NCBI GenBank assembly: GCA_903909815.1
Contig: CAIVXG010000151.1
Coordinates: 1 to 39,391, forward strand
DNA: 39,391 nt
Reading direction: 5' to 3'
Source of the DNA: an uncultured beta proteobacterium
GTDB taxonomy: Bacteria; Pseudomonadota; Gammaproteobacteria; Burkholderiales; Burkholderiaceae_C
The notes under the pieces were generated by a model, which worked only from the letters and a program-made list of their open reading frames with translations, did not search any database and was not told the DNA's origin. Shown one piece after another: positions 25,362 to 34,450 of the stretch. Both the position numbers and the translations under genes were made by a program. Position 1 is the first letter of the stretch. Every line of letters starts with the position of its first letter.

Positions 25362-26155
25362 GTATTGCGCCCAACCAGAACGCGGTCCAGACCGTAGACG
25401 CGGTCCAGCAGCAGCATGGCGAAGGCGGTCACGGCCACCATCAGCGCCGAAACGGCCGCCATCAGCGGGTCGATGGACTCCGTGGCGTACATGTACATGC
25501 GCACCGGCAGCGTCACGGTGCTGGGCGCGGTGACAAAGATCGACATCGTCACCTCGTCAAAGCTGTTGATGAAGGCCAGCAGCCAGCCCCCGGTGACGCC
25601 GGGCAGGATCATGGGCAGGGTGATGCGCGCGAACACCGTGGCCTGACTGGCGCCCAAGGACAGCGCGGCCTGCTCGGCGCTGCGGTCAAAGCCCACTAGC
25701 GCCGCCACCACCAGGCGCAGCGTGTAGGGCGTGATGATGAGTGCGTGTGCCAGGATCAGCCAGCCGAAACTGCCGCCGCCACCCACCAGCCCAAACAGTC
25801 GCAACAAGGCCACGCCCAGCACGAGGTGTGGAATGATCAGCGGCGACAGGAACAGTCCGTTCAGAAAGCCGCGACCGGCAAAGCTGTATCGCGTGAGCGC
25901 CAGCCCTGCAGGAACTGCCAGCAGCGTGGCCAGCGTGGCGGCCGCCAGTGCCAGCCACAGGCTGTTCCAGAACGACTGCATGAAGTCGGGATGTTCGAAC
26001 GCCGCGCGAAACCAGCGCAGCGAAAACTCGGTCGTAGGCAAGGTGAGCGTGTTCTCGGGCGTGAAGGCCACGATGCACACCACCAGCAGTGGCGCCAGCA
26101 TGAAGGCGATGACCAGGGCGTTAAAGGCCAGGGCGACGGCACCGTTCTTTCTCAT
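25358..26155 (-). CDS. ABC transporter permease, PotC-like
   Basis: A 265-residue inner-membrane permease with about six membrane segments and the cytoplasmic EAA loop that contacts the ATPase (EQAALSLGASQATVFARI, near residue 170). The ATG at 26155 lies 5 bases past the stop of the first permease; the longer frame to 26191 begins with TTG inside that gene and was rejected. The FNALVIAFMLAPLLVVCIV segment is the first membrane helix. It pairs with the PotB-like permease to form the channel of the polyamine/opine-type importer. Confidence 0.9.
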   Translation of the reverse strand: MRKNGAVALAFNALVIAFMLAPLLVVCIVAFTPENTLTLPTTEFSLRWFRAAFEHPDFMQSFWNSLWLALAAATLATLLAVPAGLALTRYSFAGRGFLNGLFLSPLIIPHLVLGVALLRLFGLVGGGGSFGWLILAHALIITPYTLRLVVAALVGFDRSAEQAALSLGASQATVFARITLPMILPGVTGGWLLAFINSFDEVTMSIFVTAPSTVTLPVRMYMYATESIDPLMAAVSALMVAVTAFAMLLLDRVYGLDRVLVGRNT

Positions 26156-26159
26156 CTTT

Positions 26160-27014
26160 TCAGCCCAGGGCCTTGCGATAGCGGCCTTCAACCAGCCGGT
26201 TGTAGCTCAGCATCACCACCAAATTGGCCACCAGCAGTGTCAGCGCAATCGCCGCGCCCAACGGCCAGTTGAGTTCGTGCAGGTACTCGTCGTAGACCAC
26301 CGTGGCGACCATCTTCAGGCGCCGTCCACCGAGCAGGCCCGGAATGGCAAAGGCGCTGGCCGACAGGCCAAAGACGATCAGGCTGCCCGAGAGGATACCC
26401 GGCAGCACCTGCGGCAGCACGATGCGGCGCAAGGTGATGAAGGGCGTGGCGCGCAGCGAGAGCGCGGCGTTTTCCACACCGGGGTCGAGCTTTTGCAACG
26501 AGGTCCAGACCGGGATCACCATGAAGGGCAGCATCACGTGCACCAGCGCCACAACCACGGCGATTTCCGTGTAGAGCATTTTCACCGGACCGACGCCGAA
26601 CACGCCGAACGCCTTGTTCACCAGGCCCTCCGGCCCCAGCAGCATGCTCCAGCCAAAGGCGCGCACCACCACCGACACCAGCAGCGGCGCCAGCACCACG
26701 AGCAGAAGGATGGAACGCCATGGCGGCTCCATGCGGCTGAGCACGTAGGCTTCGGGCGCGCCCACGAGCACGCAGATCAGCGTCACCAGGCCGGAAACCC
26801 AAAAGGTGCGCCAGAAGATGCCGTAGTAGTAATCGTCAGTGAACACGTGCTGGAAATGCTCCAGCGTGAACTCGCCCGCCTTCACGCCGGTGACCGGGTC
26901 GTAGGCGTTGAAGGACAGCACGGCGGTCAGCAGCAGGGGCACCAGCAGCAGGGCGGTGAACAGCACCAGCGCCGGCGCCGAGAGCCACCAGGGCGTGAAT
27001 TTTCTCTGGCTCAT
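26160..27014 (-). CDS. ABC transporter permease, PotB-like
   Basis: A 284-residue inner-membrane permease, six or so membrane segments (first one APALVLFTALLLVPLLLT), and the EAA loop ENAALSLRATPFITLRRI near residue 185. It overlaps the ATPase gene by 4 bases (ATGA). It is the first of two dissimilar permeases, the usual layout of PotABCD-type importers. The substrate cannot be assigned from the permease alone. Confidence 0.9.
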   Translation of the reverse strand: MSQRKFTPWWLSAPALVLFTALLLVPLLLTAVLSFNAYDPVTGVKAGEFTLEHFQHVFTDDYYYGIFWRTFWVSGLVTLICVLVGAPEAYVLSRMEPPWRSILLLVVLAPLLVSVVVRAFGWSMLLGPEGLVNKAFGVFGVGPVKMLYTEIAVVVALVHVMLPFMVIPVWTSLQKLDPGVENAALSLRATPFITLRRIVLPQVLPGILSGSLIVFGLSASAFAIPGLLGGRRLKMVATVVYDEYLHELNWPLGAAIALTLLVANLVVMLSYNRLVEGRYRKALG

Positions 27015-28084
27015 GACCTTGTTTCCAGCGCTTCATCGGCTGGCAAAAGGCGCATGCAGTGGTCCGGCCAGTCCAGCCCCGCTGCCTGCCCTTCGTCCAG
27101 CGCGGGGCGGCCGTCGTTCGGGCTCAGCACCAGCAGTTCGCCCAGCGCGGTCTGCAGGGCGTAGAGCCACTGGCTGCCCAGGAAGAAACGTTCACGCACG
27201 CTGCCGTCCAAGCGGCCGCACCCCGCCTGGACGAGTTGCAGTTTCTCCGGGCGCACGCTCAGTAGCACGGCCGCTCCGGGACGAAAACCGGCGTCGTCGA
27301 CCTGCACCTCGATCGCGCCCAGGCCGACGCGCGTGCGCGCACCGCCGGCCAGCACGCGAGCGCACAGCAGATTCGTCTTGCCGACGAAGCTGGAAATGAA
27401 GCGCGTGCGCGGATGTTCGTAGACCCGGTGCGGGTGGTCGATCTGGGTGACGCGGCCGCCCTCCATCACCACCACGCGGTCGCTGATGGACATGGCCTCG
27501 CTCTGGTCGTGCGTCACCATGACCGTGGTGGTGCCGACCTTGCGCTGGATTTTTCGCAATTCGAACTGCATTTCCTCGCGCAGCTTGGCATCCAGGTTCG
27601 ACAGCGGCTCGTCCAGCAACAGCACCGGCGGCTCGATCACCAAGGCGCGCGCCAGCGCCACGCGCTGACGTTGCCCGCCCGAGAGTTCGCGCGGGTAGCG
27701 TGCCGCGTAATCCTCCAGGTGCACCAAAGCCAGCGCGGCCTTGACGCGCTCCAGTCGCTCCGCCTTGGGGCACTTGCGCATTTCCAGGCCGAAGCTCACG
27801 TTGTCGGCCACGCTCATATGCGGGAACAGCGCATAGCTCTGGAACACGATCCCTAAGCCGCGCGTATTGGCCCGCGCGTGGGTGATGTCGCGTCCGTCGA
27901 GTTCGATGCTGCCACTGCTAACCGACTCTAAGCCGGCGACCATCTGCAAGGTCGTGGTCTTGCCGCAGCCTGAGGGGCCCAGCAGCGAAACGAATTCACC
28001 TTTTTCCACCACCAGGTCCATGGCCGAGACGGCACAGGTCGGCCCATAGAACTTGGTCAGCTTGCTGAGCTTGAGGAATGACAT
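27011..28084 (-). CDS. ABC transporter ATP-binding protein, PotA-like
   Basis: A 357-residue ATPase. Walker A is GPSGCGKTTT (about residues 37-46), the signature is LSGGQRQR, Walker B is VLLLDEPLSNLD and the switch His is in VTHDQSEAM. A C-terminal TOBE domain (VLLSVRPEKLQLV and after) places it with the PotA/UgpC importers. ATG 28084 is preferred over the frame opening at 28174, since the conserved N-terminus (LKLSKLTKFYG) starts right there. It is the first gene of the minus operon and faces the IclR gene across 214 bases, where the palindromic operator lies. Confidence 0.92.
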   Translation of the reverse strand: MSFLKLSKLTKFYGPTCAVSAMDLVVEKGEFVSLLGPSGCGKTTTLQMVAGLESVSSGSIELDGRDITHARANTRGLGIVFQSYALFPHMSVADNVSFGLEMRKCPKAERLERVKAALALVHLEDYAARYPRELSGGQRQRVALARALVIEPPVLLLDEPLSNLDAKLREEMQFELRKIQRKVGTTTVMVTHDQSEAMSISDRVVVMEGGRVTQIDHPHRVYEHPRTRFISSFVGKTNLLCARVLAGGARTRVGLGAIEVQVDDAGFRPGAAVLLSVRPEKLQLVQAGCGRLDGSVRERFFLGSQWLYALQTALGELLVLSPNDGRPALDEGQAAGLDWPDHCMRLLPADEALETRS

Positions 28085-28207
28085 GAACCGACGAGCCTTT
28101 CGTCTGACCGGGCTGCTGCACACCCGTTGTGCCTCAACCCCTCCAGGGTCAGCGGGATGGTGGGAGGACATCACTCTAGTGCAAGAAGCGAACCAGATTG
28201 CTCAGGG

Positions 28208-28220
28208 TATTCCATTAAAC
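28208..28220. promoter_or_regulatory. Secondary half-site of the IclR-type operator
   Basis: TATTCCATTAAAC repeats the sequence TATTCCGTTCAAT of the main operator with three differences. Its distance to the main copy is exactly 30 bases, about three helical turns, so two dimers could bind on the same face of the DNA. Confidence 0.5.
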
Positions 28221-28231
28221 AAAATGTCAAT

Positions 28232-28262
28232 CAATAATATTCCGTTCAATGGAATATTATTG
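28232..28262. promoter_or_regulatory. Long palindromic operator between the ABC operon and the IclR gene
   Basis: A perfect inverted repeat with 12-base arms, CAATAATATTCC and GGAATATTATTG, and a 7-base spacer GTTCAAT. The core ATTCCGTTCAATGGAAT has the shape of IclR-family sites. It lies in an AT-rich island between divergent start codons (28084 and 28299), so it probably controls both directions. A -10 candidate TACAAT for the IclR gene follows at 28264-28269. Confidence 0.7.
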
Positions 28263-28298
28263 CTACAATTTGCGTTGATTATTTCAATTAATGAGTGG

Positions 28299-29153
28299 AT
28301 GAATCCCCCTTCCCAAGCCATCGGCGGCGTTGCGCGCGCCTTCCTGGTGCTCCGGGCCCTGAGTTCGGTGCAAATCGAGGGGGGGCGCGTTACGCAGTTG
28401 GCAAAGGGCACAGGTTTAACGCAAGCCACGACCCACCGCCTGCTGCAAGCGCTGGTTGACGAGGGCATGGTTGAACAGGATTTGCGCAGCAAACGCTACC
28501 GACTGAGCGTGAATTTCTTTGCGCTGGCCGCCAGCGCGGGCAACCCCAACGACCTGCGAAGCCTGTGTCGGCCGGTGCTGTTGCGCTTGTGCGCCAGCCT
28601 GGGGGACAGTATTTTCTTGCTGGTGCGAAGCGGCTTTGACGCCGTCTGCCTCGAGCGCAGCGACGGGCCTATTCCGATCCGATCTTTCACCGGCGACATC
28701 GGCGGACGCATTGCCCTGGGTGTGGGCCAGGGCGCGATGGCGATACTGGCATTTCTTCCCGAGACCGAGCGCGAGGAGGTGATCCGGTTCAACCTGTCTC
28801 GGGTGCGCGCCTACGGCGTGTACGACGAAGTCTATTTGCGCACGGAAATCCAGCGGGTGCGCCAGACCGGGTACTGCGCGCGCAACACCGGACTGCTCGA
28901 AGGTATGGCCGGTGTGGCCGTGCCGGTGCTGGACCAGGAGGGTCGGGCTGTGGCGGCCTTGAGCGTGGGCACGATCGCAGATCGACTGAACCCGGAGCGC
29001 ATGCCCACCGTGGTGGACATGCTCAGGCGCGAAGCGGCGGCGCTGGGTCCGAAAATACACCCTTTTGACGCGACGCTGCGCCGACCGTCCCAGAGCCTGA
29101 GCGCAACGCCGGCCGAATTGCGCATCACGGCGCCCCCGTTGGGTCCGGCATGA
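28299..29153 (+). CDS. IclR-family transcriptional regulator
   Basis: A 284-residue regulator. The N-terminal winged helix includes TQLAKGTGLTQATTHRLLQA (about residues 34-53) followed by MVEQDLRSKRYRLS; the larger C-terminal effector domain includes GDSIFLLVRSGFDAVCLER and GMAGVAVPVLDQEGRAVAALS, the usual IclR signature. The long frame opens at 28053 but the first 82 residues run through the operator and AT-rich DNA and are not protein-like, so ATG 28299 was chosen. It is divergent from the transporter-oxidase operon and most likely its regulator. The effector is unknown, probably a pathway amino acid or oxo acid. Confidence 0.92.
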   Translation: MNPPSQAIGGVARAFLVLRALSSVQIEGGRVTQLAKGTGLTQATTHRLLQALVDEGMVEQDLRSKRYRLSVNFFALAASAGNPNDLRSLCRPVLLRLCASLGDSIFLLVRSGFDAVCLERSDGPIPIRSFTGDIGGRIALGVGQGAMAILAFLPETEREEVIRFNLSRVRAYGVYDEVYLRTEIQRVRQTGYCARNTGLLEGMAGVAVPVLDQEGRAVAALSVGTIADRLNPERMPTVVDMLRREAAALGPKIHPFDATLRRPSQSLSATPAELRITAPPLGPA

Positions 29154-29380
29154 AATGACCGCTCGCCTGGGAGGTGCAGGCACAACCTGGTTCGATTCGC
29201 TGACGCCAGCGGGCTCGCGTCCTTCACCCGCGTCCAACAGAAACCGGCTTTCGACGGCCACGCCCAGTTTGATATATTGCAGTGGCTGAATTGACTCAGT
29301 CATCTGGCCGTGGCGCCCGACGGTTTTGCCAAGGCATCGCCCCGTCACTCTTGCAAACTCAGTTTCCGGAGATCGTTTTC

Positions 29381-30223
29381 ATGGCACCCTTCATTCCTTT
29401 GGCAACGGCAGCGCTCTTCAGCATCGCAGGCGCAAGCGTCGTCGCACAGCCACTCGCCCCCAAGGGCGAAATCAAAGGCGATGCATGGGTACACACACGT
29501 GAGTCCCTTGCCTCAACTGTCCAGCAAGCCGACGTCTGCTTGCCTGCTGCAGCCACGGGTGGCGCACCGTACTGCGGCAAGTTCAAAGACATCCCAAGGC
29601 TCAGCGGCAAAGCTGTCCCGGTGATCGTATTCCTTCACGGTTCATCCGGACTTGGGCTCAAGGCCATAGGTATTTGGCAGCAGTGGCTCGCTGGCCTGGG
29701 TTACGCCAGCATCGCACCTGACTCGTTCGCTCTTGCCGGGCATGTGACGTACAACTCGCCCATCGACAAGGAATCCTATGAACGAATTCTGGCCCTGAGA
29801 GCGTCCGAAATCGAACCCGCACTCACTGCACTACGGGATCAAGTCTGGGCCGATACCGGGCGCCTGATACTCGCCGGCGCCAGCGAAGGTGCAGTGCCAG
29901 TCGCCCGCTACCAGGGCTCCGATTTCATGGCCCGGATCGTGTATTCCTGGAGTTGCGAGGCCAACTATTTTGTCAAGGAGCCCCAGAACGCGTTCGAGGT
30001 CGGCAAGCCGGTTCTGAATGTCATCAGCGCATCGGATCCCTTTTTCTCCAGGTCCAACCCTTGGCTGGGAAATTCGCAGGCACAGGGCCATTGTGGTGCG
30101 GCGCTAAAGGAGAATGGTCGCGCATCGGTCCTGCTGGTGCCGGATGCACCCCACACGCTGCTCAATCTGCGCGCCACACAAACGGCCACAGCAGGCTTCC
30201 TGTCTCTGCTCACCAAGCCCTGA
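29381..30223 (+). CDS. Exported alpha/beta hydrolase, dienelactone-hydrolase-like
   Basis: A 280-residue hydrolase with a signal peptide (cleavage about residue 22, ASVVAQ). ATG 29381 follows GGAG and gives the signal, so the earlier frame start 29282 was rejected. The oxyanion region is FLHGSSG (about 84-90), the nucleophile Ser about 168 in GASEG, an acid Asp about 219 (SASDPFF) and His about 258 (DAPHTLL), a complete triad. Four Cys (53, 65, 192, 238) fit two disulfides in the periplasm. It stands alone between IclR and the GGDEF-EAL gene, so its substrate cannot be inferred. Confidence 0.8.
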   Translation: MAPFIPLATAALFSIAGASVVAQPLAPKGEIKGDAWVHTRESLASTVQQADVCLPAAATGGAPYCGKFKDIPRLSGKAVPVIVFLHGSSGLGLKAIGIWQQWLAGLGYASIAPDSFALAGHVTYNSPIDKESYERILALRASEIEPALTALRDQVWADTGRLILAGASEGAVPVARYQGSDFMARIVYSWSCEANYFVKEPQNAFEVGKPVLNVISASDPFFSRSNPWLGNSQAQGHCGAALKENGRASVLLVPDAPHTLLNLRATQTATAGFLSLLTKP

Positions 30224-30264
30224 ACCAGCGCGCGGGACGGCCAGCACGACCTCAGCCCGGCTGC

Positions 30265-30285
30265 CCAGGCGCATGAGGCGCCTGG
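30265..30285. terminator. Possible hairpin after the hydrolase gene
   Basis: CCAGGCGC-ATGAG-GCGCCTGG is a perfect 8-base stem, 42 bases after the hydrolase stop. There is no T-run after it, so intrinsic termination is doubtful; it may only protect the transcript end. Confidence 0.3.
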
Positions 30286-30386
30286 CTGCAGGTGCGACAA
30301 GCCCGAGCCGGGTCTTGCCTCCTATGGCCAGACGGTTATGGCATGATGCCCAGACGATCCAACTTTCATTCAGCACAGATCCCGCC

Positions 30387-33300
30387 ATGAACCCGCGAGG
30401 ACCCCCATACCGTCGAATCGGCTTGATGCCATGGCTGAGGATGCTCGCCGCCCTGGGCGCGCTGCTGTGCAGTCTGTGCGCTACGGCAGCGCCGCCGCAG
30501 GCGAATCACGGCTCTTTGACGCCGCAAGAACTGGCGTGGATCGCCGCCCAGCCAGGCCCGATCCGCATCGCGCCCGAGGCCAACTATCCACCGTTCAGCT
30601 TCATCGAGTCAGGAAACTGGCTTGGCCTCTCGGCCGACATGACTCGGCTGCTGGAGGACAGGTTGGGCGCCAAGTTCCAGATCCTGTCGGCACAAAACCT
30701 GCAGAACATCCTGAAGGATGTGCAAGCAGGCAACGCTGACGTCGTCACCTCACTCAAGGAAACGCCCGAACGATCGCAGTATCTGAACTTCACCCCGCCC
30801 TACGTCAGCGTACCCACCGCCATCATCGTCAAAGCGAACTTCAACGGTGCCCAGTCGCCCGACACTTTGATCGGCCTGCGAGTCGCCGTCGGCAAGGGCT
30901 ATGGGGTACAGAAGTACCTGGAAGAAAGATTCCCGGCGGTCAAGCTGATCCTGGTCCCCGACGATTTGGACGGTCTGCGCCAGCTCTCGTTCGGCGCCGT
31001 CGATGCGGTGATCATGGACGTGGCCAGCGCCACCTTTTTCATCGAGCGTGAGAAGTTCACCAACTTACGCATGTTCGACAACTTCGACTACACCTATGAG
31101 TTGAGTTTTGGCGTGCGCAAAGACCTTCCGATGCTGCGCGAAATTCTCTCCAAGACACTCGCCTCCATTCCGCAGCGAGAGCGGGCCCTCGTTCTCGACA
31201 AATGGATCAGCATCGAGCCGGACCCGGTTACCGTCTTGTGGAAAAGGTACGGCTACGGGATTTCATGGAGCCTAGTTCTAATGGCCGCGCTGATGCTTGC
31301 CGCGGTACTGGCCTGGAGGGTGCAACGGCAGCGCCGCAGGCTCGAATTGAGGGTGTCCCATTATTCGCGCAGCCTGATCGAAGCCAGCCTGGACCCGCTG
31401 GTGACGATCAGCTCCCAGGGCAAGATCACTGACGTGAACCGCGCCACCGAACAAGTCACAGGCTTGGCGCGCAACGCCCTGATTGGCAGCGACTTTGGCG
31501 ATTACTTCACTGACCCGGCACAAGCGCGTGCGGGCTACCTGCAGGTGTTTTCCAAGGGCTCCGTCACAGACTATCCGCTGTCCATCCGCCACACCAGCGG
31601 CAAGGTCACCGATGTGCTCTACAACGCCAGCCTGTACTGTGACGATGCGGGAAAGGTGCTGGGCGTGTTTGCCGCAGCGCGCGACGTGACTGAGCGCAAG
31701 AAGGCAGAAGAGTCGATTCAGGCGGCAAGCGTCTTCACTTTCGCCCGCGAGGGCATCATGATCACCCAGGCCAACGGCAACATTCTCAACGTCAACGAGG
31801 CCTTCACCCACATCACGGGATACAGCCGGGAAGAAGTCCTGGGGAAGAACTCGAGTCTGCTGGGCTCCGGGCGTCAAGGCCAGGAGTTCTACGCCGCGAT
31901 GTGGGCAGATCTGATTCATAAGGGCCACTGGTACGGTGAACTCTGGAACCGCCGCAAGAACGGTGAACTGTATGTGGAGGCGCTGACCATCACCGCCGTG
32001 CGCGGCGCCGATGGAATGATCCAGCACTACGTCGCCTTGTTCTCCGACGTCACGGCCATCAGGGAGCACCAAAGCGCGCTCGAACACATGGCGCACTTTG
32101 ATGCGTTGACCAAGCTTCCCAACCGACTCTTGCTGTCGGATCGAATGCGCCAGGGTTTGGCTCAAGCCGATCGTCGCGGACTGACGCTGGCGCTGGCCTA
32201 TCTCGACCTTGACGGTTTCAAGGCCGTCAACGATCAGCATGGGCACGAAGCGGGGGACCAGTTGCTCATCACCCTGGCCGAGCGCATGAAGCAAACCCTG
32301 CGTGAAGGCGACACACTGGCTCGGCTCGGGGGCGACGAGTTTGTGGCCATCATGGGCGACCTCAACGACGTGGAAGCTTGCGTGCCGATGCTGAACCGCC
32401 TGCTGAGCGCTGCGGCGCAGCCGGTGCTGGTGGGCGAGCTGAGCCTGCAGGTTGCCGCCAGCATTGGCGTGACCTTTTACCCGCAGCTGCAAGCGATTGA
32501 AGCCGACCAGTTGTTGCGTCAGGCCGACCAGGCCATGTACCAGGCCAAGCTGGCGGGAAAAGGCCGCTTCCACGTATTCGACGCCCTGCAAGACAGTAGC
32601 ATGCGCGTGCATCATGAATCCCTGGAGCGTATTCGGCTGGCATTGAGGGACGGGGAATTCGTCCTGTTTTACCAGCCCAAGGTGAACATGAGAACAGGCA
32701 GGGTCATGGGCGCCGAGGCCTTGATCCGCTGGCAGCATCCGCTGCGCGGACTGCTGGCGCCGGGCCTTTTTTTGCCGGTCATAGAAGATCATCCGCTCGC
32801 CGTGGCGATGGGCGAATGGGTCATTGCCACTGCGCTGACGCAGATCGAGGACTGGCGCAGTTTCGGGCTGGACATCCCCGTCAGCGTCAACATCGGCGCG
32901 CGCCAATTGCAGCAAGCGAACTTCGTCGAACGCCTGCGTACGCTATTGGCGGGCCATCCGACCGTGCGTCCGTCATGGCTTGAGTTGGAGATCCTCGAGA
33001 CCACGGCGCTCGAGGACATCACACAAATATCTCAGTTGATCGAGTCCTGTGCACAGCTTGGCGTGAGCTTTGCGCTGGACGACTTTGGCACAGGTTACTC
33101 GTCGCTCACGTACTTGAAACGGCTGCCGGTCACCACGCTCAAGATCGACCAGAGCTTTGTGCGCGACATGCTCCAAGACCCTGACGATCTGGCGATCCTG
33201 CAGGGCGTGATCGGTCTGGCAAGCGCCTTCAAACGCCAGGTCATCGCCGAAGGCGTCGAGACCGTGGCGCATGGAAGCCTGCTGCTGCGACTGGGCTGCG

Positions 33301-33467
33301 ATCTGGCGCAGGGCTACGGTATCGCGCGCCCCATGCCTGCCATGGAGATGCCGGCCTGGGCCGCGGCCTGGCAGCCGCAACCCGAGTGGACGCGACAAAC
33401 CTGGGCCGGGAACGAAGACGCCTCGCTCACTTGCGAATCTTCGCCAGCTCCGCCTGCAAGTCCTTGA
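30387..33467 (+). CDS. Membrane-anchored GGDEF-EAL protein with periplasmic solute-binding sensor and two PAS domains
   Basis: A 1026-residue c-di-GMP enzyme. ATG 30387 was chosen because a signal sequence follows (MLAALGALLCSLCATAA); the frame opens at 30114 without coding character. Domains: periplasmic SBP_bac_3-like sensor about 55-275, membrane segment about 293-310, PAS about 325-435, PAS about 445-560, GGDEF about 565-735 and EAL about 745-985. The active site GGDEF is intact at 648-652, with an RxxD inhibitory site (REGD, 639-642) five residues before it. EAL is intact at 777-779, with DDFGTGYSS at 898-906 and EGVET about 955-959. Both activities are possible. The stop lies 41 bases inside the convergent TRAP dctP gene. 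It may sense an amino acid or other small solute. Confidence 0.92.
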   Translation: MNPRGPPYRRIGLMPWLRMLAALGALLCSLCATAAPPQANHGSLTPQELAWIAAQPGPIRIAPEANYPPFSFIESGNWLGLSADMTRLLEDRLGAKFQILSAQNLQNILKDVQAGNADVVTSLKETPERSQYLNFTPPYVSVPTAIIVKANFNGAQSPDTLIGLRVAVGKGYGVQKYLEERFPAVKLILVPDDLDGLRQLSFGAVDAVIMDVASATFFIEREKFTNLRMFDNFDYTYELSFGVRKDLPMLREILSKTLASIPQRERALVLDKWISIEPDPVTVLWKRYGYGISWSLVLMAALMLAAVLAWRVQRQRRRLELRVSHYSRSLIEASLDPLVTISSQGKITDVNRATEQVTGLARNALIGSDFGDYFTDPAQARAGYLQVFSKGSVTDYPLSIRHTSGKVTDVLYNASLYCDDAGKVLGVFAAARDVTERKKAEESIQAASVFTFAREGIMITQANGNILNVNEAFTHITGYSREEVLGKNSSLLGSGRQGQEFYAAMWADLIHKGHWYGELWNRRKNGELYVEALTITAVRGADGMIQHYVALFSDVTAIREHQSALEHMAHFDALTKLPNRLLLSDRMRQGLAQADRRGLTLALAYLDLDGFKAVNDQHGHEAGDQLLITLAERMKQTLREGDTLARLGGDEFVAIMGDLNDVEACVPMLNRLLSAAAQPVLVGELSLQVAASIGVTFYPQLQAIEADQLLRQADQAMYQAKLAGKGRFHVFDALQDSSMRVHHESLERIRLALRDGEFVLFYQPKVNMRTGRVMGAEALIRWQHPLRGLLAPGLFLPVIEDHPLAVAMGEWVIATALTQIEDWRSFGLDIPVSVNIGARQLQQANFVERLRTLLAGHPTVRPSWLELEILETTALEDITQISQLIESCAQLGVSFALDDFGTGYSSLTYLKRLPVTTLKIDQSFVRDMLQDPDDLAILQGVIGLASAFKRQVIAEGVETVAHGSLLLRLGCDLAQGYGIARPMPAMEMPAWAAAWQPQPEWTRQTWAGNEDASLTCESSPAPPASP

Positions 33468-34431
33468 CCAGTTCGGCGTGCCCGTTGGCGGAGAACTTGG
33501 CCACAGCGGGACGCGCCGCGTCTTGCATGCGGTCAAGCTCCTTGGGCGTAAGCACCGTCACCTGCATGCCCTTGAGCTTGAGCACGTCCAGGGCCTTGGC
33601 GCCACTGTCGCGACTGTCCTTGCGCTCGAAGTCGCGCGACGCCACAGCCGACTCCTGAATCGCCTTCTTCTCGTCGGCGCTCAGGCCATCCCACCACTTC
33701 TTGCTCGCCAGCACGATCCACGGGCTGTACACGTGCTTGGTGATCGACAGGTACTTCTGCACCTCATAGAACTTGCTCGACTGGATGGTGTTGATCGGGT
33801 TCTCCTGCCCGTCGACCGTGCGCGATTCGAGCGCCGTGAACAACTCGGAGAACGCCAGTGGAATCGCATTGGCGCCGAAGCTGTTGAACATGTCGATATA
33901 GACCGGGTTTTGCATCACGCGCAGCTTGACGCCCTGCATGTCTTCCATCTTGGCAATCGGGCGCTTGGAGTTGGTCAGGTTGCGAAACCCGTTTTCCCAA
34001 TACACCAGGCCGACCAGGCCCTTGGCATCGAGCTTGGCGATGAGCTTCTTGCCAAAGCTCCCGTCCAGGATGGCGTCGGCTTCCTGCTCATTTCTGAACA
34101 CGAACGGCAGGTCGTAGATACCAAAGGAATCTTCGATCCCGACCAGCGTCGCGGTGGACACCACGGTCATTTCCTGGGCGCCGCCGATGAGGGCGTTTTG
34201 CATCTGGTTGTCGTTGCCCAGGCTGGCGCTGGCAAAGCCCTTGGCCTTCAATTTTCCGCCGGTGCGCTTGGCCAGATCCTCGGCAAAGAATTTGGCCGCA
34301 TGCCCCTGGTTGCTGTCTTCCGCCAGGCCATAGCCGAAGCGGATGATGCGGGTCTGGTAGTCGGCTGCGATGGCGCTTGCGGCGGAGCTGACGACAGCCG
34401 CAGCGATGAGCAGTTTGACGAGTTTTTTCAT
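33427..34431 (-). CDS. dctP: TRAP transporter solute-binding protein, DctP family
   Basis: A 334-residue periplasmic protein with signal peptide (cleavage about 22, SAIAADYQ). The motifs FGYGLAEDSNQGHAAKFFAE, SLGNDNQMQNAL and GVKLRVMQNPVY with an Arg that usually binds the carboxylate (KLRV) identify the DctP class, which binds organic acids. The next gene upstream is dctM, 19 bases away. The C-terminus overlaps the end of the GGDEF-EAL gene on the other strand by 41 bases. With a gluconokinase at the start of the same operon, an aldonate such as gluconate is the likely substrate. Confidence 0.93.
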   Translation of the reverse strand: MKKLVKLLIAAAVVSSAASAIAADYQTRIIRFGYGLAEDSNQGHAAKFFAEDLAKRTGGKLKAKGFASASLGNDNQMQNALIGGAQEMTVVSTATLVGIEDSFGIYDLPFVFRNEQEADAILDGSFGKKLIAKLDAKGLVGLVYWENGFRNLTNSKRPIAKMEDMQGVKLRVMQNPVYIDMFNSFGANAIPLAFSELFTALESRTVDGQENPINTIQSSKFYEVQKYLSITKHVYSPWIVLASKKWWDGLSADEKKAIQESAVASRDFERKDSRDSGAKALDVLKLKGMQVTVLTPKELDRMQDAARPAVAKFSANGHAELVKDLQAELAKIRK

Positions 34432-34450
34432 GGTGGGTCTCGGGTAAGGG

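Noticed and set aside
22715-27164. Plus-strand frames of 375, 466 and 477 codons over the oxidase-transporter operon
   Set aside because: All lie antisense to genes with intact catalytic motifs and show no signal, domain or ribosome site.
31278-32915. 545-codon minus-strand frame over the GGDEF-EAL gene
   Set aside because: Antisense shadow; the plus strand keeps GGDEF, EAL, PAS and sensor motifs.
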